Positions 58,139 to 64,000 of a stretch of DNA of 64,000 nt are shown here, piece by piece; position 1 is the first letter of the stretch, and each line of letters begins with the position of its first letter. The position numbers and the translations under genes are program-made. Below the pieces are notes generated by a model. The model saw only the letters and a list, made by a program, of their open reading frames with translations. It did no database searches and was not told the origin of the DNA. This DNA comes from Rahnella bruchi (GTDB taxonomy: Bacteria; Pseudomonadota; Gammaproteobacteria; Enterobacterales; Enterobacteriaceae), in the NCBI RefSeq assembly GCF_003614975.1, contig NZ_QZWI01000012.1, forward strand, positions 62,001 to 126,000, read 5' to 3'.

Positions 58139-58163
58139 AAAAAGGGCGCCGGAGCGCCCTTTT
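58139..58163 (-). terminator. Terminator after lysS
   Basis: AAAAGGGCGC/GCGCCCTTTT with a 4-base loop, T-tract on the minus strand. It lies between lysS and glyU. Confidence 0.85.
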
Positions 58164-58180
58164 GTTGTTTCTGAAGAAAC

Positions 58181-59710
58181 TTATTTTTGTGTCTGCGGAC
58201 GCATCGCCGGGAACAAGATAACGTCGCGGATGGTGTGGCTGTTGGTGAACAGCATAACCATACGGTCGATACCAATGCCCAGGCCAGCAGTCGGTGGCAG
58301 GCCGTGTTCCAGCGCTGTCACGTAGTCTTCATCGAAGAACATCGCTTCGTCGTCGCCTGCATCTTTCGCAGAAACCTGGTCAGCAAAGCGCTGCGCCTGG
58401 TCCTGCGCATCATTGAGCTCAGAGAAACCGTTACCGATTTCACGACCACCGATGAAGAATTCAAAACGGTCAGTGATTTCAGGATTGTCGTCATTACGGC
58501 GCGCCAGCGGAGAAACTTCAGCCGGGTACTCAGTAATGAAGGTCGGCTGGATCAGCTGCGCTTCAGCGGTTTCTTCGAAGATCTCGGTAACGATACGGCC
58601 CAGACCCCAGCTCTTCTCGATTTTGATACCGATAGATTCTGCGATAGCGGTCGCTTTAGCCAGATCGTCGAGATCTGCAACGTTAGTTTCCGGACGGTAT
58701 TTGCAGATCGCTTCACGCATGGTCAGCTTGGCGAAAGGCTTACCGAAATCGAAAGTCTGGTCGCCGTACTGCACAACGCTGCTGCCCAGAACGGATTCGG
58801 TCAGAGTGCGGAACAGAGTTTCGGTCAGAACGATCAGATCTTTGTAATCCGCGTACGCCATGTAGAGTTCCATCATGGTGAACTCTGGATTATGACGCGG
58901 AGAAACGCCTTCGTTACGGAAGTTACGGTTGATTTCGAATACGCGGTCAAAACCACCCACAACCAGACGTTTCAGATACAGTTCTGGCGCAATACGCAGG
59001 TACATATCGATGTCGAGCGCATTGTGGTGAGTGATGAACGGACGCGCCGCTGCACCGCCAGGGATCACCTGCATCATCGGGGTTTCGACTTCCATGAAGC
59101 CGTTTTCCACCATGAAGCTGCGGATACCAGACATGATCTGAGAACGGATCTTGAAGGTTTTACGGGAATCGTCGTTAGCGATCAGGTCGAGATAACGCTG
59201 ACGGTAACGCGCTTCCTGATCCTGCAAGCCGTGGAATTTATCCGGCAACGGACGCAGTGCTTTAGTCAGCAGACGCAGTTCAGAACAATGGATCGACAGT
59301 TCGCCGGTCTTAGTTTTGAACAGCTTACCGGTTGCACCCAGGATATCGCCCAGATCCCATTTTTTGAATTGCTCGTTGTAGATGCCTTCTGCCAGGTCAT
59401 CACGCGAAACGTAAAGCTGGATACGACCGCCGACATCTTGCAGGGTCACGAAAGACGCCTTGCCCATGATACGGCGGGTCATCATACGGCCACCGACGGT
59501 GACTTCGATGTTTAATGCTTCCAGTTCTTCGTTGGTCTTTTCGCCATATTTCGCATGCAATTCATCAGAGATGCTGTCACGACGGAAATCGTTAGGGAAA
59601 GCGATACCGGATTCGCGCAGTAAAGCCAGCTTCTCACGACGAGATTTCAGCTCGTTGTTAAGATCTGGTACGGTTTCTGCACTTTGCGCTGCTGGTTGTT
59701 GCTCAGACAT
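58181..59710 (-). CDS. lysS: Lysyl-tRNA synthetase, class II
   Basis: A 509-residue dimeric aminoacyl-tRNA synthetase, close to E. coli LysS (505). The N-terminal OB-fold anticodon domain includes [20 protein letters not shown]. Class II motif 1 is [16 protein letters not shown]-like, motif 2 is [20 protein letters not shown], and motif 3 is [18 protein letters not shown]. Its ribosome site GAGGAACC overlaps the prfB stop, so the prfB-lysS pair is coupled as in E. coli. Confidence 0.97.
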   Translation of the reverse strand: MSEQQPAAQSAETVPDLNNELKSRREKLALLRESGIAFPNDFRRDSISDELHAKYGEKTNEELEALNIEVTVGGRMMTRRIMGKASFVTLQDVGGRIQLYVSRDDLAEGIYNEQFKKWDLGDILGATGKLFKTKTGELSIHCSELRLLTKALRPLPDKFHGLQDQEARYRQRYLDLIANDDSRKTFKIRSQIMSGIRSFMVENGFMEVETPMMQVIPGGAAARPFITHHNALDIDMYLRIAPELYLKRLVVGGFDRVFEINRNFRNEGVSPRHNPEFTMMELYMAYADYKDLIVLTETLFRTLTESVLGSSVVQYGDQTFDFGKPFAKLTMREAICKYRPETNVADLDDLAKATAIAESIGIKIEKSWGLGRIVTEIFEETAEAQLIQPTFITEYPAEVSPLARRNDDNPEITDRFEFFIGGREIGNGFSELNDAQDQAQRFADQVSAKDAGDDEAMFFDEDYVTALEHGLPPTAGLGIGIDRMVMLFTNSHTIRDVILFPAMRPQTQK

Positions 59711-59719
59711 TTTGGTTCC

Positions 59720-60818
59720 TCATAACCCGGCTTTCAAACTTGCCTCAATGAATTTATCCAGGTCGCCATCCAGTACGGCCTGCGTATTTCGCGTTTCAAC
59801 GCCCGTGCGTAAGTCTTTGATACGGGAATCGTCCAGCACGTAAGAACGAATCTGGCTGCCCCAGCCGATGTCAGACTTGTTGTCTTCCAGCTGCTGTTTG
59901 TCCGCATTTTTCTTTTGCATCTCATACTCATAAAGCTTCGCACGCATCTGCTTCATGGCCTGATCTTTATTTTTATGCTGGGAGCGGTCGTTCTGACACT
60001 GAGTCACAATGTTGGTCGGAAGGTGGGTAATACGTACCGCAGATTCCGTTTTGTTGACGTGCTGGCCACCCGCACCGGACGCGCGGTATACGTCGATACG
60101 CAGGTCGGCAGGGTTAATTTCGATTTCGATATCGTCATCCACTTCCGGATAAACAAACGCGGAACTGAAAGACGTATGGCGACGACCACCGGAGTCGAAC
60201 GGGCTTTTACGCACCAGGCGATGAACGCCGGTTTCAGTACGCAGCCAGCCGAACGCATAATCGCCGATGATCTTGATGGTCGCAGATTTAAGTCCTGCTA
60301 CTTCACCGTCAGATTCTTCGATAACTTCTGTTTTGAAACCCTTGGCTTCTGCCCAGCGCAAATACATACGCAGCAGCATGCTCGCCCAGTCCTGCGCTTC
60401 CGTACCACCGGAACCGGCCTGGATATCGAGATAGCAGCTCGCGCTGTCGTATTCACCGGAGAACATGCGGCGGAATTCCAGCTGTTCCAGCTTGACGGTC
60501 AGTGCATCAAGTTCTGCAACCGTTTCGTTGAAAGTATCTTCATCGTCGGCTTCAATAGCCAGTTCCAGCAGGCCGGTCACATCTTCCGCGCCCTGCAATA
60601 ACTCATCGATGGTTTCAACAATAGCTTCCAGCGAGGAACGTTCTTTGCCCAGCGCCTGTGCGCGTTCTGGCTCGTTCCACACGTCCGGCTGTTCCAGCTC
60701 GGCGTTTACTTCTTCGAGGCGTTCTTTCTTGGCATCATAGTCAAAGATACCCCCGAAGAACGACTGTCCGCTCGGACAGGTCCTGAATGCGGTTTTTAAC
60801 CGGATTAATTTCAAACAT
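59720..60818 (-). CDS. prfB: Peptide chain release factor 2 (programmed +1 frameshift)
   Basis: RF2 reads UGA and UAA stop codons. The first 25 codons start at ATG 60818 ([20 protein letters not shown] then LRGYL) and end in the slip site CGGGGG TAT CTT TGA C. The ribosome shifts +1 at CTT and continues as [23 protein letters not shown] is at 60743-60741. With the shift the product is 365 residues, as in E. coli. The stop-codon recognition motif SPF is in RKSPFDSGG, and the catalytic GGQ is in [13 protein letters not shown]. Reading only the downstream frame would give a wrong N terminus. Confidence 0.97.
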
Positions 60819-60948
60819 GATTTTTCGCGTCTTACGTTAGATTCGGAGTTGGCCCAATGCCATTCGAACCGCAGATTCTAACGGAATTAGCGGTGTTTTT
60901 ATAGCAAGGAGCCATTTTTTTGCAGGGTTTATTGCGGGCAAAAATCGC

Positions 60949-62682
60949 TTATTTCGGCCATAAATGCTCGATGATCAACTGAACGCTGCGATTTCCCCGA
61001 AATTCATTGATATCCAGCCGGTATGCCAGCTGTACTTCGCGGATACTGCTGTCCGGCCAGAACGTCGGATCAATGTTAAATGCGATACCGTCAAGCAGCG
61101 GACCGCCGCCGACAGGTTCTATCATCAGCTTGAGATGACGCTCTTTGAGCAGTTTCTGTTGCAGGATGCGGAACGTACCGTCGAACGTCGGTTCCGGGAA
61201 CGCCTGCCCCCAGGGGCCACCGTCGCGCAACATTTCAGCCGTATCGATGGTCAGCTCACGGGCAGAAAGCTCGCCATCTGACCAGACCACACCTTCCAGA
61301 TACGAAGGATCCAGCCATTCACCTACCAGTTCGGCAAACTTGTCGCGAAACTCGTCGAACTTGCTTTCTTCCAGCGACAAACCGGCAGCCATTGCATGCC
61401 CGCCGAATTTCATCATCAGCCCAGGATTAAGCGTATCGAGGCGTTCCAGCGCATCACGCATATGCAAACCGGCTATCGAACGACCGGAGCCTTTCAGAAT
61501 GCCAGCACCCGCGGGAGCAAACGCAATCACTGGCCGGTTAAAGCGCTCTTTCAGACGTGATGCCAGAATACCGACCACGCCCTGATGCCATTCCGGATGG
61601 TACATCGCCAGACCGAAAGGCAGTGCATCAGTGCTGCGCTCGAGTTTGTCGCACAGCGCCAGCGCTTCAACCTGCATCCCCTGCTCTATCTCGCGGCGGG
61701 TCTGGTTCAGCGCATCCAGATCACTGGCCAGTGCACGAGCCTGACCAATGTCTTCACTGAGTAACAGCGCCACGCCGACCGACATATCATCAAGACGACC
61801 GGCGGCGTTGAGCCGTGGCCCGAGCGCAAAACCTAAATCACTGGCGCACAATGTGCGGGCTTCGCGCCCCGCCACTTCCAGCAGCGCGCGGATCCCTGCC
61901 CGGCATTTACCGGCACGGATACGGTTCAGCCCCTGATACACCATGATGCGGTTGTTGGCATCGAGTGGAACGACATCCGCCACCGTACCCAGCGCGACCA
62001 GATCCAGATGTTCCGCCAGATTAGGAATAGCCAGACCATTTTGCTCAAACCAGCCGCTGTCACGTAAAGCACTGCGCAGCGCCAGCATCAGATAGAACGC
62101 TACCCCGACGCCTGCCAGCGATTTTGACGGGAACTCGCAGCCGACCAGGTTCGGGTTAATAATCGCTTCGGCATCGGGCAAGGTTTCGCCCGGCAAGTGG
62201 TGGTCGGTGACCAGTACCTTAATGCCTTTTTCGTGGGCCAGCGTGACGCCCGCGTGAGAGGAAATGCCGTTGTCGACGGTCAGAATCAGCTCCGCACCGC
62301 GCGACGCCGCCTGTTCAACCACTTCTGGGCTGAGGCCGTAGCCGTCTTCAAAACGGTTTGGCACCAGATAGTCCAGATTCCCGCAGCCCATGCTGCGCAG
62401 CGAGAGCAAGGTGAGCGCGGTACTGGTTGCGCCATCGGCATCAAAATCGCCAACGATAATAATGCGCAGACGCTCAGCCAGTGCTTTTTGCAACAGCGCG
62501 ACCGCAGCATCAATGCCGTCAAGTTGCTGATAAGGCAGCATTCCGCGCACACTGCGCTCAAGCTCCTGACTTTCTTTCACCCCGCGGGCGAGATACAAAC
62601 GGCGCAACAAAGGGGAAAGATCGGCGGGAAGTTCCACGCCAGTCGCTGCCTCACGGCGGCGAAGTTGAGTCTGCAAGGTCAC
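60949..62682 (-). CDS. recJ: Single-stranded-DNA exonuclease RecJ
   Basis: A 5'-3' ssDNA exonuclease of the DHH superfamily that works in RecF-pathway recombination and mismatch repair. The 577 residues equal E. coli RecJ. Motifs: VGDFDADGATSTAL, TVDNGISSHAG, VTDHHLPGETL (DHH) and NPNLVGCEFPSKSLAGVGVA. KGSGRSIAGLHMRDALERLD with GGHAMAAGLSLE is the DHHA1 part. The start codon is GTG at 62682, 6 bases after dsbC. Confidence 0.97.
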   Translation of the reverse strand: MTLQTQLRRREAATGVELPADLSPLLRRLYLARGVKESQELERSVRGMLPYQQLDGIDAAVALLQKALAERLRIIIVGDFDADGATSTALTLLSLRSMGCGNLDYLVPNRFEDGYGLSPEVVEQAASRGAELILTVDNGISSHAGVTLAHEKGIKVLVTDHHLPGETLPDAEAIINPNLVGCEFPSKSLAGVGVAFYLMLALRSALRDSGWFEQNGLAIPNLAEHLDLVALGTVADVVPLDANNRIMVYQGLNRIRAGKCRAGIRALLEVAGREARTLCASDLGFALGPRLNAAGRLDDMSVGVALLLSEDIGQARALASDLDALNQTRREIEQGMQVEALALCDKLERSTDALPFGLAMYHPEWHQGVVGILASRLKERFNRPVIAFAPAGAGILKGSGRSIAGLHMRDALERLDTLNPGLMMKFGGHAMAAGLSLEESKFDEFRDKFAELVGEWLDPSYLEGVVWSDGELSARELTIDTAEMLRDGGPWGQAFPEPTFDGTFRILQQKLLKERHLKLMIEPVGGGPLLDGIAFNIDPTFWPDSSIREVQLAYRLDINEFRGNRSVQLIIEHLWPK

Positions 62683-62688
62683 GAAAAA

Positions 62689-63408
62689 TCAACCACCCGT
62701 TTTATGTGAAGGATCCTGCTGATCGAGCATGGCAGCCATTTCTTTTGGCGGCTGATAGCCCGGGATCAAAGTACCGTCTTCCAGCACCACAGCCGGAGTG
62801 CCGGTAACGCCGAACTGAACGCCCAGTTCAAAGTGTTTTGCAATGCTGGTGGCACAGGTCGCCGGTGTGATTGCATCGCCGCGCATCGCCGCATCAAAAT
62901 TGGTTTTACGGTTGCCGGTACACCAGATTGATTGCATATCTTTCTCAGTCTGGGAATTCAGCCCCTGACGCGGGAAGGCCAGATAGCGCACTGTGATTCC
63001 CAGATCGTTGTAGTCCTGCATCTGCTGGTGCAATTTGTGGCAATAGCCGCAGGTGATGTCAGTGAACACCGTAATCACATGCTTTTCGTTTTTGGCTTTG
63101 TAGATAATCATTTCGTTTTGCAGCGCATCGAGCTTTTTCACCAGCGCTTTGTTGGTCACGTTGACCGGATGGCTGCCGCTGACGTCATACATCGGCCCCT
63201 GCAAAACATGCTTGCCATCTTCGGTGATATAAATCGTACCGCTGTCGGTGGAAACGGCGCTCAGCCCTTTCACCGGCGTAGACTGTACCTCGGCATTGTT
63301 CATACCCAGTTTGCCCAGCGTGGCTTTGATTGCTGCATCATCAGCATGGACCGCGGAACTCATACACGCAGTCAGGAATGTCAGCAGCAGTAAACCTTTT
63401 TTCATCAT
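62689..63408 (-). CDS. dsbC: Periplasmic disulfide isomerase DsbC
   Basis: A 239-residue precursor with signal peptide MMKKGLLLLTFLTACMSSAV HA. An N-terminal dimerization domain follows, then a thioredoxin fold with active site DITCGYCHKLHQQM. A structural cysteine pair is in IWCTGNRKTNF and ITPATCATSI, and the cis-Pro loop is GVTGTPAVVLEDG. DsbC reshuffles wrong disulfides and is kept reduced by DsbD. ATG 63408 with AAAGGACGAC upstream is chosen; the first ATG at 63438 is less likely. It lies between xerD and recJ as in E. coli. Confidence 0.96.
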   Translation of the reverse strand: MMKKGLLLLTFLTACMSSAVHADDAAIKATLGKLGMNNAEVQSTPVKGLSAVSTDSGTIYITEDGKHVLQGPMYDVSGSHPVNVTNKALVKKLDALQNEMIIYKAKNEKHVITVFTDITCGYCHKLHQQMQDYNDLGITVRYLAFPRQGLNSQTEKDMQSIWCTGNRKTNFDAAMRGDAITPATCATSIAKHFELGVQFGVTGTPAVVLEDGTLIPGYQPPKEMAAMLDQQDPSHKTGG

Positions 63409-63430
63409 GTCGTCCTTTCTCTCCGGCCTG

Positions 63431-64000
63431 TTACGCACGGGGATGATGTTGTTGATGTAGCTGTTTGAGTCGTTCAGTCGCTACATGGGTATAAATTTGA
63501 GTGGTTGATAAATCACTGTGACCTAACAACATTTGCACCACGCGCAGATCCGCACCGTGGTTCAGTAAGTGGGTGGCGAAGGCGTGGCGCAGAACGTGGG
63601 GTGACAAACGTTCCGCATCAATACCGGCAAGGATCGCATAGTGTTTGATACGATGCCAGAAGGTCTGACGCGTCATTTGCTGCGCGCGGTTACTCGGAAA
63701 GACGATATCCAGCGACTGTCCGTTGAGCAGCCACGGCCTGCCGTGCTCGAAATAATTCTCGATCCAGTACACCGCTTCCTCGCCCATCGGCACCAGACGT
63801 TCTTTGTTCCCTTTACCGATAACGCGCACCACGCCCTGTCGCAGACTCAGGTCACTGAGCGTCAGCCCAACCAGCTCGGAAACACGCAAACCGGTGGCAT
63901 ACAGCAGTTCGAGCATCGCTTTATCGCGCAGTTCCAGGGGAACATCCACGCTTGGCGAAGCCAGCAGCGCATCGACCTGGGCTTCACTGAGATCTTTCGG
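63431..64000 (-). CDS. xerD: Site-specific recombinase XerD, C-terminal part
   Basis: The gene runs off the right edge; 189 C-terminal residues are present, starting [20 protein letters not shown]. XerD with XerC resolves chromosome dimers at dif. All catalytic residues of the tyrosine recombinase are visible: Arg in ATGLRVSEL, Lys in [33 protein letters not shown] (His-x-x-Arg), [13 protein letters not shown] (His and the Tyr nucleophile). The end LHQQHHPRA is identical to E. coli XerD. Confidence 0.96.
   Translation of the reverse strand, partial: PKDLSEAQVDALLASPSVDVPLELRDKAMLELLYATGLRVSELVGLTLSDLSLRQGVVRVIGKGNKERLVPMGEEAVYWIENYFEHGRPWLLNGQSLDIVFPSNRAQQMTRQTFWHRIKHYAILAGIDAERLSPHVLRHAFATHLLNHGADLRVVQMLLGHSDLSTTQIYTHVATERLKQLHQQHHPRA

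Noticed and set aside
58187-59515. A 442-codon open frame antisense to lysS
   Set aside because: Shadow of the highly biased lysS gene; composition is implausible for a protein and nothing similar is known.

Overview
The window reads as chromosomal DNA of an enterobacterium (Enterobacterales), most likely from the Yersiniaceae side such as Rahnella, Ewingella or Serratia relatives. This is inferred from protein similarity and gene order recalled from E. coli K-12; no database search was run. Both ends keep the E. coli backbone. The left end carries ppdA'-thyA-lgt-ptsP-rppH, mutH, ygdR, tas, lplT-aas, an OmrA/OmrB-type sRNA, galR, lysA and lysR. The right end carries argG, glyU tRNA, lysS-prfB, recJ, dsbC and xerD'. 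Between these blocks lies accessory DNA.

Layout. 1-11.6 kb: thymidylate and lipoprotein synthesis, nitrogen-PTS EI, RNA pyrophosphohydrolase, mismatch repair, aldo-keto reductase and lysophospholipid recycling, ending in an OmrA-like sRNA. 11.7-16.4 kb: a cytosolic S/N-oxide molybdoenzyme and an MFS exporter divergent from a LysR regulator. 16.6-22.6 kb: galR, then a beta-glucoside (cellobiose-type) PTS locus. IIC, a GH1 6-phospho-beta-glucosidase, IIB, a UxuR-like GntR regulator and an acetyltransferase form one leftward operon, and IIA is divergent. 22.4-25.2 kb: a recent imperfect tandem duplication of the 3' part of IIA plus the 3' part of lysA, followed by intact lysA and its activator lysR.

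26-34 kb: an MFS exporter, a metallo-beta-lactamase-fold remnant, a DUF805 membrane protein, a TPR-type periplasmic protein, an SbmA/YddA-type ABC exporter, and a GntR regulator convergent with an alpha-glucoside-type PTS EIICB. A structured, terminator-ended non-coding segment with a CRP-like site precedes the first RND pump.

34-51 kb: two complete tripartite RND pumps facing each other, one AcrAB/OprM-like and one MdtABC plus its own outer-membrane factor. The 1.8 kb between them is decayed: a frameshifted Ner-type regulator, a DUF559 protein among GC-rich palindromes, and a 36-codon ORF starting like T6SS Hcp. 51-56 kb: a class I amidotransferase coupled to an M15 carboxypeptidase, sotB, a DUF2000 protein divergent from an Lrp-type regulator, a small secreted protein and a two-domain molbindin.

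Regulatory signals read directly include a GalR-type operator before galR, three evenly spaced palindromes before the PTS IIA gene, an ARG-box match before argG, the programmed +1 frameshift of prfB, and a cluster of GATC sites with two perfect DnaA boxes before mutH. I saw no CRISPR array, rRNA operon, intact prophage or insertion sequence.
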